Shown: positions 38,922-47,786 of the stretch, in pieces
How positions within the stretch are numbered: position 1 is the stretch's first letter
How the letters are laid out: each line of letters starts with the position of its first letter
From: Pectobacterium sp013449375
Lineage (GTDB): Bacteria; Pseudomonadota; Gammaproteobacteria; Enterobacterales; Enterobacteriaceae
DNA length: 64,000 nt
Reading direction: 5' to 3' (one strand)
Assembly (NCBI RefSeq): GCF_048593165.1
Contig: NZ_CP184271.1
The notes under the pieces: generated by a model
Told to the model about the DNA's origin: nothing
Seen by the model: only the letters and a program-made list of their open reading frames with translations
The model's database searches: none
Position numbers and translations under genes: made by a program

Positions 38922-39570
38922 TACTTAACAATGTCTCCGCGGTAAAAAGCCCATGCTTGATAGCCAGATGAGTCAACTCTACGTCACCGTTGATATTCAG
39001 CTTGCTAAACATACGGTAACGATAGCTGTTCACTGTTTTAGGACTGAGATTAAGCTGATCTGAGATTTCAGTCACTTTCTGCCCTTTCGTTATCATTAGC
39101 ATAATCTGTAATTCGCGTTCAGACAAACACTCCAGCGGCGCGTCCGTCTGCGGCTCCAACTGGCTTAATGCCATCTGTTGGGCGATATCAGAAGCAATAT
39201 ACCGCTTACCGGCATGCACTGCTCGAATGGCTGAGATCACTTCCTGAGGGGCTGCAGCTTTACTCACATATCCCGCAGCTCCGGCTTGCATCACTTTTGC
39301 GGGCAGAGGATTCTCCGTATAAATAGTGAGCATGATGACTTTTATATCTGGAGTAAAACGCAGGATCTTACGCGTTGCTTCAAGCCCGCCGATGCCCGGC
39401 ATGCTCATGTCCATCAGGACAACATCCACATCATTGCTTCGGCACCATTTCACGGCATCTTCACCACAGCATGCCTCACCAACCACTTTCAGACCTTTGA
39501 TATCGTCAAGAATGCGTCGTATCCCTGCCCGCACCAGTTCATGGTCATCAACAAGAAAAACGCTAATCAA
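38914..39570 (-). CDS. uvrY: Response regulator UvrY (GacA homologue)
   Basis: This is the response regulator of the BarA/UvrY (GacS/GacA) pair that activates csrB-type small RNAs. In soft-rot bacteria it governs virulence enzymes. The receiver domain has VLMDMSMPG with the phosphorylated Asp and the later Lys (SKAAA). The LuxR-type HTH is SERELQIMLMITKGQKVTEI. A TTG start at 39570 with GGAG ahead of it gives MISVFLVDDHELV and 218 aa, the family length. An ATG at 39600 would add ten unrelated residues. Confidence 0.95.
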   Translation of the reverse strand: MISVFLVDDHELVRAGIRRILDDIKGLKVVGEACCGEDAVKWCRSNDVDVVLMDMSMPGIGGLEATRKILRFTPDIKVIMLTIYTENPLPAKVMQAGAAGYVSKAAAPQEVISAIRAVHAGKRYIASDIAQQMALSQLEPQTDAPLECLSERELQIMLMITKGQKVTEISDQLNLSPKTVNSYRYRMFSKLNINGDVELTHLAIKHGLFTAETLLSSE

Positions 39571-40214
39571 AGAATAATTCTCCAAAAAAGGGAGTAACAC
39601 TTACATAAAAAGTTGCTTGCAGGTGATACTACGTTGGTTTCAAAAAATAATGAACACTGATTTATATGAATATGTATTTTAAAATATGCCGAGAAGGAAT
39701 AAAGCGCATTCTCGATCATAACAATATATCGTCGACCTGAGGGTGTATGTTGATCACATTCTTAACATTTCAAATACGCCACACAGTATAAACAGTTCGA
39801 TGGCACAAAATGTATAAAAAAACAATGCAAATCAAATGGCATGCAATTGGCTTTACATCTTAAATGTCAATAAAAAGTCACTATTGTAAGCGGAATATCA
39901 TTAGAAATTTTACCATCGCTTACCGCTTTATTATACAAATAATATATTCAGTGGAGAACGTCCATAGTGAACATCATATGTATTAAACGAAACACATCTA
40001 TAGCCTTTTCCACGAAAAAACGTCCAGAATATAGTCGCTCTTTTAATAAGTTAAATGCATAAAAAACAGTCACTAAAATGATGTTATCCGCGAATAATAT
40101 CAACCCACAATATGCTTTATGTTATACTCCCGTCCATCTGGCCCTGCCTGTCGCATCAGCGGTAACGCCCGCAGCAGGCGAAGGAAAACATCTTTTTCTT
40201 GTTGAGGAGAAAAC
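39571..40214. other. Long intergenic region between uvrY and yecF
   Basis: About 640 bp of A/T-rich DNA with no supported gene. It must contain the divergent promoters of uvrY and yecF. A -10-like TATACT lies just before the yecF leader near 40128. In E. coli sdiA lies beyond yecF. No trace of it is visible here. Confidence 0.5.
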
Positions 40215-40439
40215 ATGAGCAACGTAGATTTTTCTACTGCCGCATCCGCTGAAACACTGGCCCACGAGGTCACCTGCCTGAAGGCGATGGTGACGCTGTT
40301 ATTAAAAGCAATTGGCCAGGCGGATGCCGGTAAAGTGATCATCAATATGGAAAGATATATTGCTCAATTGGAAGATGCTGAGCAAGCCGCTGTTTTTGAT
40401 AACACGATTAAACAAATCAAAACCAGTTACCGTAAATAG
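40215..40439 (+). CDS. yecF: DUF2594 family protein YecF
   Basis: A 74-aa helical protein matching the YecF family in length and position beside uvrY (TAASAETLAHEVTCLKAMVT..., KVIINMERYIAQLED). Ribosome-binding site GAGGAGAAA. Function unknown. Confidence 0.9.
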   Translation: MSNVDFSTAASAETLAHEVTCLKAMVTLLLKAIGQADAGKVIINMERYIAQLEDAEQAAVFDNTIKQIKTSYRK

Positions 40440-40448
40440 CACTATTTG

Positions 40449-40486
40449 CTACACCGCCATCTTAATAATTTGCAACGGCGGTGTAG
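40449..40486 (+). terminator. Hairpin after yecF
   Basis: A 10-bp perfect stem (CTACACCGCC and GGCGGTGTAG) starts 9 bp after the stop. The T-tract is weak (TGATATTTAGCC). Confidence 0.65.
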
Positions 40487-40531
40487 TGATATTTAGCCTT
40501 GCTTCCCTGATTAGAAAATAGAGACTCTCGT

Positions 40532-40819
40532 CTATTTATTACCGATACTGATGAGTTTCAAAAGTAGCGCCTCTTCTTTCTTTTTATATTGCGTTAATTC
40601 CGTCACCAACGCTTTATCCAGGAGCTGCTTCCTCGAGAGCGCTTTTCTTTCATCAACCAGTTCCCTCAGCTCAGTGAAGCATTCATTTATTTTGTACTCT
40701 TTCGAACTTTCGGTACAAATTATCTCGTGGATTGCCTGGCTCAATTCAGACAATGAGATAACTGATTTTGGATCCTGGTGACTTTTTTCTATGACAGCCA
40801 GTAATTTTTCGAATCCCAT
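40532..40819 (-). CDS. Hypothetical 95-aa helical protein
   Basis: The ATG at 40819 has a strong ribosome-binding site (CGGAGGTTCAT). The product MGFEKLLAVIEKSHQDPKSV... is hydrophilic and mostly helical, with a coiled-coil-like second half (LRELVDERKALSRKQLL, YKKKEEALLLKL). It is convergent with yecF. I do not recognise a family. Confidence 0.6.
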   Translation of the reverse strand: MGFEKLLAVIEKSHQDPKSVISLSELSQAIHEIICTESSKEYKINECFTELRELVDERKALSRKQLLDKALVTELTQYKKKEEALLLKLISIGNK

Positions 40820-40849
40820 ATGAACCTCCGAAATCAAGCAGAAATTTGC

Positions 40850-41308
40850 TTATGGCTAACCAGGAAACTCCAGCTACCTCTAAACGCCGCCCCAGTGGAT
40901 GTGAACACAACCCTGTGAAATTTCGTCATACCAAGCTACATACGCACTGGCTAACACCATTACGCGCTGTTGACTATTCCATCTGTTAAGCATAGCACTT
41001 TATCGCGACTCTTCAGGGAGTCTGAGTCACATCCTCATCAGACCGGGCGATAACTTTCAGCAATATCATCAACCGAGTTATATTTTCACCGACGTTAACG
41101 CGCCATATGAATAAAAAAACGCCAGAGAAAACCCCATTTATTAAGAAAAAAATGGTGTAGTAGAGATGAGATTAAATAAAAAATTGGAGGTATGATTTAA
41201 TGCAGAAAATACGAATAAATTTAATAAAGGATATAATCAAAAATATGTTAACACAAAAGAAAAACACTAATAACAAATTGAGAGAACAGCCTTAACTCAT
41301 TGATATTG
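40850..41308. other. Intergenic region without a supported gene
   Basis: About 460 bp. A 45-codon plus-strand frame (40853-40990, MANQETPATSKRRP...) has no ribosome-binding site and no recognised similarity. Otherwise only A/T-rich sequence upstream of tRNA-Lys. Confidence 0.45.
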
Positions 41309-41385
<77 letters not shown>

Positions 41386-41721
41386 AACGGGGGAGATTAT
41401 TCTCCTCCCAGACTCGTCTGTCAAACACTTCATATTAATTTTTTATACACGATAATAGCATTGTTAGCGATTGGTAAATTTGTTAACCTGCTCGACCTAT
41501 TTATCTATGCCTCTCATCGTTTTATATCCTCTTCATTTTAGGGCGAAAAATATACAACATCACTTTGCATCATTATCTGCCCTCTTTATGCCTGGCTATT
41601 TCAGACATCCGCTGTAATAAGTGCCGCGGTTGAGCTATCTTATTTGTTTCGATTTTCGCAAACGAGAGCCGCCAAAGAGCTCAAAAAAACATCACAGACA
41701 GAAACAGGAACGTGTACTTAA

Positions 41722-43134
41722 ATGGTCGAACAATCAAAAGAAACCGCAGATCTCGCCCCTGAACAAGGCGAAGGACTGCAACGGAATCTGACTAATCGTC
41801 ATATTCAGCTCATCGCCATCGGCGGAGCGATCGGTACTGGGCTATTCATGGGCTCGGGCAAAACAATCAGCATGGCTGGCCCTTCGATCATCTTCGTTTA
41901 TATGATCATTGGCTTTATGTTGTTTTTCGTCATGCGCGCAATGGGAGAGCTATTACTTTCCAATCTCAACTATAAATCATTTAGTGACTTCGCAGCCGAC
42001 CTGCTTGGGCCATGGGCAGGCTTCTTTACCGGCTGGACTTACTGGTTCTGCTGGGTTGTCACCGGGATAGCCGATGTCGTAGCCATTAGCGCCTACTCTC
42101 AGTTCTGGTTCCCTGATTTATCGCAGTGGGTCTCTTCTCTGCTTTGCGTTCTGCTTTTACTTACGCTAAATCTGGCAACTGTGAAGCTGTTTGGCGAAAT
42201 GGAATTTTGGTTCGCCATGATAAAAATTGTCGCTATCGTTGCGTTAATCGCAGTCGGCGCCGTGTTGGTGATGATGCAATTCTCTTCCCCATCAGGCAAT
42301 GTCGCCTCTTTTACCAACCTCTGGAATGATGGGGGTATGTTCCCTAAAGGAATAAGTGGTTTCTTCGCCGGGTTCCAGATCGCCGTATTCGCCTTTGTCG
42401 GCATCGAACTGGTGGGTACAACTGCTGCTGAAACGAAAAACCCGAAAGTCGTACTGCCTCGCGCAATTAACGCTATCCCGATTCGCATCATCATGTTTTA
42501 TGTTTTTGCGCTAATCATGATTATGTCCGTCACGCCTTGGGGTGCGATCACAGCGGATCGGAGTCCGTTTGTGGAAATGTTCGTACTTGTTGGCTTACCT
42601 GCGGCTGCCAGCATGATCAACTTCGTCGTCCTGACGTCTGCGGCATCCTCAGCAAATAGCGGCGTCTTCTCCACCAGCCGTATGCTCTTTGGTCTGGCTA
42701 AACAAGGCGATGCACCGAAAAGCTTCGGCATGCTTTCTAAGCGCGCCGTTCCTTCGACTGGACTGATGTTTTCCTGTATTTGTTTGCTTTCCGGCGTAGT
42801 ATTGATCTACCTGATTCCGAACGTGATGACCGTCTTTACGCTGGTAACCACTGTTTCCGCAATCTTATTTATGTTCATATGGAGCATCATCCTGTGCTCT
42901 TACCTGACATATCGTAAAAAGCGCCCTCAGCTACATACCGAGTCATCCTATAAAATGCCATTGGGTATTTTCATGTGCTGGGTATGTCTGGCCTTTTTCG
43001 CTTTTGTTATTGTACTGTTAACATTACAACCAGACACGCGGCAGGCGCTGATTGTCACGCCGCTGTGGTTTATTGTTCTGGCTATTGCTTATCAGTTTAT
43101 TCGTCGGAAAAAGCAGACTATTGGCGTGAAGTAA
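41722..43134 (+). CDS. cycA: D-serine/D-alanine/glycine transporter CycA
   Basis: An inner-membrane proton symporter of the APC superfamily, 470 aa with about 12 hydrophobic segments. It is very close to E. coli CycA (NLTNRHIQLIAIGGAIGTGLF, FVGIELVGTTAAE, KMPLG...MCWVC). The first segment holds the APC substrate-binding GGAIGTG turn. It is preceded by a long leader and followed by its own terminator. Confidence 0.93.
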   Translation: MVEQSKETADLAPEQGEGLQRNLTNRHIQLIAIGGAIGTGLFMGSGKTISMAGPSIIFVYMIIGFMLFFVMRAMGELLLSNLNYKSFSDFAADLLGPWAGFFTGWTYWFCWVVTGIADVVAISAYSQFWFPDLSQWVSSLLCVLLLLTLNLATVKLFGEMEFWFAMIKIVAIVALIAVGAVLVMMQFSSPSGNVASFTNLWNDGGMFPKGISGFFAGFQIAVFAFVGIELVGTTAAETKNPKVVLPRAINAIPIRIIMFYVFALIMIMSVTPWGAITADRSPFVEMFVLVGLPAAASMINFVVLTSAASSANSGVFSTSRMLFGLAKQGDAPKSFGMLSKRAVPSTGLMFSCICLLSGVVLIYLIPNVMTVFTLVTTVSAILFMFIWSIILCSYLTYRKKRPQLHTESSYKMPLGIFMCWVCLAFFAFVIVLLTLQPDTRQALIVTPLWFIVLAIAYQFIRRKKQTIGVK

Positions 43135-43152
43135 AAAGCATATAAATGCAAG

Positions 43153-43189
43153 AAAGGCGCGGACAACGTCGGCGCCTTCAGTTTTTTTC
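43153..43189 (+). terminator. Intrinsic terminator of cycA
   Basis: AAGGCGC (43154) pairs with GCGCCTT (43172), followed by a seven-T run after a CAG. Confidence 0.88.
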
Positions 43190-43305
43190 AGCAAAATCAC
43201 ACATAGCACAAGTATTCTCTATTATTGGATATAAACAATTCTCAATTGGATATGCAAAATTAATATGCGATCAATTAATGTCGTCACCATTGATATATAA
43301 GAAAG

Positions 43306-43572
43306 TTATTCCCGTAATGAAACGGTTGTGATTCGATTGATATTTTTTGCCAATAGTTCGAAAGCTAAGGAATTATGGTCATCCTTTCGCTGAGAAGCAT
43401 CAGCAACAGCACCTTCTATTTTTCTGTTTAACTCATTGATTTTACTGTCATCAAATGTTGAAACAATGGCAGAAATCAGCATCTCTAACGATTCAATCTT
43501 CGCGTTAAGCGCTTTTTCTCCAACTTCTTTTTCTGCCAACTTTATTAAAAGATGAGAGAGGATATTATTCAT
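43306..43572 (-). CDS. iraP: Anti-adaptor protein IraP
   Basis: IraP binds the adaptor RssB and so blocks ClpXP degradation of sigma-S, in E. coli during phosphate starvation. The 88-aa product resembles E. coli IraP in its N-terminal coiled coil (LLIKLAEKEVGEKALNAKIE, LEMLISAIVSTFDD). The C-terminal part is divergent. Ribosome-binding site AAGGAG overlaps the end of a small upstream frame. The identification rests on N-terminal similarity and length. Confidence 0.75.
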   Translation of the reverse strand: MNNILSHLLIKLAEKEVGEKALNAKIESLEMLISAIVSTFDDSKINELNRKIEGAVADASQRKDDHNSLAFELLAKNINRITTVSLRE

Positions 43573-43581
43573 TTGAACTCC

Positions 43582-43707
43582 TTAATCAAAAAAATAACCG
43601 TCATACACCCATAAGGCAAGACCTGTCATGACGTACAGGATTAGAGAAAACATAACGAAGATTAATGTAACACTGTGAATGGCCTGATCGCTAGTGTCTA
43701 TTATCAT
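43582..43707 (-). CDS. Putative 41-aa small membrane protein upstream of iraP
   Basis: A short frame MIIDTSDQAIHSVTLIFVMF... ends 9 bp before iraP and contains one strongly hydrophobic helix (SVTLIFVMFSLILYVMTGLA) followed by an aromatic tail. It shares the strand with iraP. The ribosome-binding site is weak, so expression is uncertain. If real, it would be an inner-membrane microprotein co-transcribed with iraP. Confidence 0.4.
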   Translation of the reverse strand: MIIDTSDQAIHSVTLIFVMFSLILYVMTGLALWVYDGYFFD

Positions 43708-43921
43708 TTTACGGAAATCATATTCACACTGCGGCAATAAAATGAAGTTGAAGATAAATAAACCAAATAAATAAAAAAACTAAAAACCCATTTTATTTTT
43801 AAGAGCAAAAGTCGCTTTTCTGAAGAAGATCGATAAAACTGTGAATTGTGATGAAGTTCACGAAAAAAACAGAAACACATCGACTTCTGGCAGAATGCCA
43901 GAAAAGAGAATCAGATTAAGT

Positions 43922-43947
43922 AGCCAGCCATCGGGAAATGGCTGGCT
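43922..43947. terminator. 10-bp hairpin downstream of truncated nac
   Basis: AGCCAGCCAT and ATGGCTGGCT form a perfect stem with a six-base loop. On the minus strand it is followed by a T-rich run only later (CTGATTCTCTTTTC), so it is a moderate terminator. Confidence 0.6.
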
Positions 43948-43961
43948 CTAATCGTTAACGC

Positions 43962-44237
43962 TTACGCACTCATTGATTGTCGTGCGCCACTCACCGCATC
44001 CTTTGCCTGTTCACACTGTGACAATATCGTCTGTGCATGAGAATAAAGAATTTTCCCCGCCTCGGTAGGCGTTACACCACGCCGACTCCGCACCAGCAGC
44101 TGTTTTTCGAGTTCACTCTCCAGCGTCGCGACCTGCTGGCTCAGCGCCGGTTGTGCAATATGCAACAACTCAGCAGCCTGCGTCAGGCTACCGATATCAA
44201 CGATTTTCACAAAATATTTGAGCCGTCTAAGATTCAT
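43962..44237 (-). pseudogene. nac: Truncated nitrogen-assimilation regulator Nac (N-terminal part only)
   Basis: The 91 residues match the first third of Nac, a LysR-type regulator: MNLRRLKYFVKIVDIGSLTQ, then HIAQPALSQQVATLE, and GVTPTEAGKILYSHAQ. The winged-HTH domain is complete. A stop replaces the linker and the effector domain of a protein of about 305 aa. No continuation is found downstream. The peptide could still dimerise and bind DNA, but is more likely decayed. In E. coli nac also lies among Asn tRNA genes. Confidence 0.8.
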
Positions 44238-44616
44238 GTCTGCCTCCTGAGTAGTTACCCTAAAGAGGTAGCAAAAAGCGCGCCATATTATGTTCCTATG
44301 CCTAAGAAAAAGTGATACCTCATTGATAAGCCACAGGTAAAATAAGGAAAAGCAATGATTCTGCTAACCAACCCCTCTGATTTAACATGCAGAACCTGTC
44401 ACAGAACCACTCCCCGTCTGCACCATCCTAAAGCAAACCCTGCTATTTTAGAGTGCAGCCCTGCCCGCTAACCGGCGCGTTTCACTGCTTTCCCGTGCTC
44501 AACTTGAGCAATAATTTCAATATGTTGGTTATTAGTTCGGCAATCAAACGCACCGAACGATAACAGCCTTTGACAACCCGAAATGCTCCCGCTATTATCC
44601 ATCGCACTTAACCGAT
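44238..44616. other. Intergenic region between nac and tRNA-Asn
   Basis: About 380 bp without a supported frame. It should hold the nac and tRNA-Asn promoters. TGCACC and GTGCA half-sites near 44420-44456 recall NtrC sites but are too far apart to form one. Confidence 0.4.
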
Positions 44617-44692
44617 TCCTCTGTAGTTCAGTCGGTAGAACGGCGGACTGTTAATCCGTATGTCACTGGTTCGAGTCCAGTCAGAGGAGCCA
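44617..44692 (+). tRNA. tRNA-Asn (anticodon GTT)
   Basis: A 76-nt tRNA with CCA encoded. Acceptor TCCTCTG pairs with CAGAGGA, anticodon GTT lies in GGACTGTTAATCC, and the T-arm is standard. A P4-type integrase gene follows on the same strand, so this is the probable attachment site of a second island. Confidence 0.96.
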
Positions 44693-44699
44693 ATTTAAA

Positions 44700-44732
44700 G
44701 AAAGCAGACGTTCACTGACGTCTGCTTTTTTA
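44700..44732 (+). terminator. Terminator of tRNA-Asn
   Basis: AGCAGACGT TCACTG ACGTCTGCT is followed by six T, directly after the tRNA. Confidence 0.9.
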
Positions 44733-44805
44733 CTTTTTATCAATTGGTTATCCCCTTCTTCAGGTTCGCCCTCGTTCACCAAAAAACACTCGAAGCCATA
44801 CCCTT

Positions 44806-44856
44806 TTGCTGGTAAAAATACTGGTAAAGCTGGTTCGATTTCGTTTTTACCAGCAA
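44806..44856. repeat. Inverted repeat upstream of the second integrase
   Basis: TTGCTGGTAAAAA (44806-44818) and TTTTTACCAGCAA (44844-44856) are perfect 13-bp inverse copies 25 bp apart. A further ACTGGTAAA copy lies between. They end 15 bp before the integrase start and could be integrase arm-type sites or an autoregulatory operator. Confidence 0.65.
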
Positions 44857-44871
44857 TCGGAGGGAGCCGTC

Positions 44872-46095
44872 ATGTCACTTACTGATACTAAAGTAAAAAA
44901 TGCCAAGCCGTCAGAAAAGGCGGTGAAGCTCACTGACGGGTTCGGCCTCTACCTGCTGGTGCATCCCAACGGTTCAAAATACTGGCAGTTAGGCTATCGC
45001 TTTGAAGGGAAACAGAAGGTGTTTTCCATTGGTGTCTACCCTGCTGTTTCACTGGCTGATGCAAGACAACGCCGGGATGAAGCAAAAAAACTGTTAGCGG
45101 CTGGCATTGACCCCAGCGCCAAAAAGCAGGCTGACAACAAAACCATTCAAGAGAAGCGTAACAATACTCGCGCTTTCAAGACCGTTGCCAAAAGCTGGTT
45201 TGCCACCAAAACCACATGGTCGGAAGATTATCAGCGTTCTGTCTGGACACGACTCGAAACTTACCTGTTTCCTGATATTGGTAACAAAGATATTGCTGAA
45301 CTTGATACAGGCGATCTGCTGATTCCCATCAAAAAGATAGAAAAGCTGGGTTATCTGGAAATTGCTATGCGGGTAAAACAGTACACCACCGCCATCATGC
45401 GTTATGCCGTCCAACAAAAGATGATCCGTTTCAATCCTGCCTATGACTTGGAAGGTGCTGTTCAGAAACCACAGACCGAACACCGTCCCGCTATAGAACT
45501 GGAAGAGATACCTACCCTGCTGGAACGTATTGAATCTTATAAAGGCCGTAGCAGACTGACCCAATTGGCGATAAAACTCAATCTACTGATTTTTGTGCGT
45601 TCCAGTGAACTCCGCTTTGCCCGTTGGTCAGAGATCGATTTCAAAAGCGCTTTGTGGGTTATCCCTGAACAACGTGAAGCCATTGAAGGGATAAAGCATT
45701 CTGGCCGTGGTGCAAAAATGCGCAGGAAACATTATGTTCCTCTATGCGATCAAGCGCTGGCAATTTTGGAAGAGCTTAAAGACCTCACCTATGACGTTAA
45801 CGGTGATGACGGCTTTATCCTGACAGGCTGTTATGATGCGATGAAGCCGATGAGTGAAAACACCATCAACAAAGCACTACGCAAAATGGGCTATGACACC
45901 AAAACCGATCTGTGCGGTCATGGTTTCCGAACATTAGCGTGTAGTGCCTTGATTGAATCAGGTATCTGGCCTGAAGATGTGGTAGAGCTTCAGATGAGCC
46001 ACATGGAAAAGAACAACGTTCGCGCTGCCTACACTCATAAGGCCAAACACCTTGAGCAACACCGCCTGATGCTGCAATGGTGGGCGGCACGTTAA
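44872..46095 (+). CDS. P4-type tyrosine integrase at tRNA-Asn, C-terminal end replaced by tufA sequence
   Basis: A 407-aa protein with DUF4102 domain (SLTDTKVKNAKPS, LVHPNG) and catalytic residues in FVRSSELRFARW, HGFRTLACS and AAYTHKAKHLE. It is a clear relative of the leuZ integrase. The start MSLTD has a GGAGGGA ribosome-binding site. After LMLQWWA the frame runs straight into tufA sequence, which supplies the last residues and the stop. The leuZ relative has about 20 more residues there. The catalytic tyrosine is kept, so activity is possible. Confidence 0.92.
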   Translation: MSLTDTKVKNAKPSEKAVKLTDGFGLYLLVHPNGSKYWQLGYRFEGKQKVFSIGVYPAVSLADARQRRDEAKKLLAAGIDPSAKKQADNKTIQEKRNNTRAFKTVAKSWFATKTTWSEDYQRSVWTRLETYLFPDIGNKDIAELDTGDLLIPIKKIEKLGYLEIAMRVKQYTTAIMRYAVQQKMIRFNPAYDLEGAVQKPQTEHRPAIELEEIPTLLERIESYKGRSRLTQLAIKLNLLIFVRSSELRFARWSEIDFKSALWVIPEQREAIEGIKHSGRGAKMRRKHYVPLCDQALAILEELKDLTYDVNGDDGFILTGCYDAMKPMSENTINKALRKMGYDTKTDLCGHGFRTLACSALIESGIWPEDVVELQMSHMEKNNVRAAYTHKAKHLEQHRLMLQWWAAR

Positions 46096-47239
46096 CGTCG
46101 GTACTATCGGCCACGTTGACCATGGTAAAACAACGCTGACCGCTGCAATCACTACCGTTCTGGCTAAAACCTACGGTGGTAACGCACGTGCATTCGACCA
46201 GATCGATAACGCGCCAGAAGAAAAAGCTCGTGGTATCACCATCAACACGTCTCACGTTGAATACGATACCCCGTCTCGCCACTACGCGCACGTTGACTGC
46301 CCAGGACACGCCGACTATGTGAAAAACATGATCACCGGTGCTGCTCAAATGGACGGCGCGATCCTGGTTGTTGCTGCGACTGACGGCCCAATGCCTCAGA
46401 CCCGTGAGCACATCCTGCTGGGTCGTCAGGTTGGCGTTCCTTTCATCATCGTGTTCCTGAACAAATGTGACATGGTTGATGACGAAGAGCTGCTGGAACT
46501 GGTTGAGATGGAAGTGCGTGAGCTGCTGTCTCAATACGACTTCCCAGGCGACGACACGCCAGTAGTTCGTGGTTCCGCGCTGAAAGCGCTGGAAGGCGAA
46601 GCTGAGTGGGAAGCAAAAATCATCGAACTGGCAGAGCACTTGGATTCTTATATCCCAGAGCCAGAGCGTGCAATTGACAAGCCGTTCCTGCTGCCAATCG
46701 AAGACGTATTCTCTATCTCCGGCCGTGGTACCGTTGTTACCGGTCGTGTAGAGCGCGGTATCGTTAAAGTCGGTGAAGAAGTTGAAATCGTTGGTATCAA
46801 AGATACCGCGAAATCTACCTGTACTGGCGTAGAAATGTTCCGCAAACTGCTGGACGAAGGTCGTGCAGGTGAGAACGTTGGTGTTCTGCTGCGTGGTATC
46901 AAGCGTGAAGAAATCGAACGTGGTCAGGTACTGGCTAAGCCGGGTTCAATCAAGCCACACACCAAGTTCGAATCAGAAGTGTATATCCTGAGCAAGGATG
47001 AAGGCGGCCGTCATACTCCGTTCTTCAAAGGCTACCGTCCTCAGTTCTACTTCCGTACCACTGACGTAACGGGCACCATCGAACTGCCAGAAGGCGTAGA
47101 GATGGTAATGCCGGGCGACAACATCAAGATGGTTGTTACCCTGATCCACCCAATCGCGATGGATGACGGTTTGCGTTTCGCAATCCGTGAAGGCGGCCGT
47201 ACAGTAGGCGCGGGCGTTGTTGCTAAAGTTATCGCTTAA
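46088..47239 (+). pseudogene. tufA: Elongation factor Tu gene lacking its first 11 codons
   Basis: The frame HVNVGTIGHVDHGKTT... starts at codon 12 of EF-Tu and runs to the normal end (VGAGVVAKVIA). The G1 P-loop, DCPGH, NKCD and domains 2 and 3 are intact. The start codon, the first 11 residues, the promoter and the upstream str-operon genes (fusA, rpsG, rpsL) are absent. The next in-frame ATG is far inside, at 46319, beyond the P-loop. As written it cannot give a normal EF-Tu. The cell would depend on the second tuf gene. Confidence 0.93.
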
Positions 47240-47260
47240 TCGCTGATAAACTTAATGCAT

Positions 47261-47288
47261 GAAAAAGGCACTTCGGTGCCTTTTTTTA
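47261..47288 (+). terminator. Intrinsic terminator of tufA
   Basis: AAAAAGGCAC TTCG GTGCC followed by seven T, about 20 bp after the stop. Confidence 0.92.
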
Positions 47289-47390
47289 TGGCAGAGATTC
47301 AGAGCTACCACCTGTCTGTCGTATCGTCGTAAGCAATATTGAAAATCGCATGCGGCGATTTTTTACATCTGAACGATAATATGCAAATTG

Positions 47391-47411
47391 AAATAAAAAC
47401 AATTCTTATTT
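47391..47411. promoter_or_regulatory. Possible Fur-type iron box ahead of bfd
   Basis: AAATAAAAACAATTCTTATTT is an A/T-rich near-palindrome in the bfd upstream region. Iron control of bfd is well known, but the match to GATAATGATAATCATTATC is only partial. Confidence 0.4.
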
Positions 47412-47519
47412 ACAATGAGCCAATTGGTTAAAAAATCGCTAGGAGCGGTTTCAAATACCGTTGCAGTGTTCCGAAAGGTAGCGTGAAAGACACTCGCGAT
47501 AACGATGAGTCATTCTGGT

Positions 47520-47714
47520 ATGTATGTTTGTTTGTGCAACGCAATTTCTGACAAAACTATCCGTAATGCTGTTCGTCAGCACCAGCCTCAATCTATGCAG
47601 CAACTACGCAAACTCGTTCCTATTGGGACAGACTGTGGTAAATGCATTCGTCAGGCGCGTGTCATTTTCGAGGAAGAGCGAGCTAAAATTCCTGACATGT
47701 ATGAAGTAGCATAA
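47520..47714 (+). CDS. bfd: Bacterioferritin-associated ferredoxin Bfd
   Basis: Bfd reduces the iron core of bacterioferritin so that iron can leave. Its [2Fe-2S] ligands are visible in CLCN and CGKC. The start MYVCLCNAIS (47520) matches E. coli Bfd. A further in-frame ATG at 47505 would add five residues. 64 aa. It is 72 bp ahead of bfr. Confidence 0.94.
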   Translation: MYVCLCNAISDKTIRNAVRQHQPQSMQQLRKLVPIGTDCGKCIRQARVIFEEERAKIPDMYEVA

Positions 47715-47786
47715 AATGTAGGGTCGTTTTTTTGACTCTCCGCTTACCGGTTCTACACTTTAAGAACTGGAGCGGAGGAACATGTC

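Noticed and set aside
40853..40990. 45-codon plus-strand frame (MANQETPATSKRRP...)
   Set aside because: No ribosome-binding site and no family recognised. It looks like chance in A/T-rich intergenic DNA.
44400..44470. NtrC binding sites and a sigma-54 promoter for nac
   Set aside because: The TGCACC and GTGCA half-sites are too far apart and no GG-N10-GC element is present.
46060..46120. tufA/tufB homologous recombination as the cause of the right-hand join
   Set aside because: One side of the join is integrase, not tuf, so exchange between tuf genes alone cannot create it, though it could have acted afterwards.
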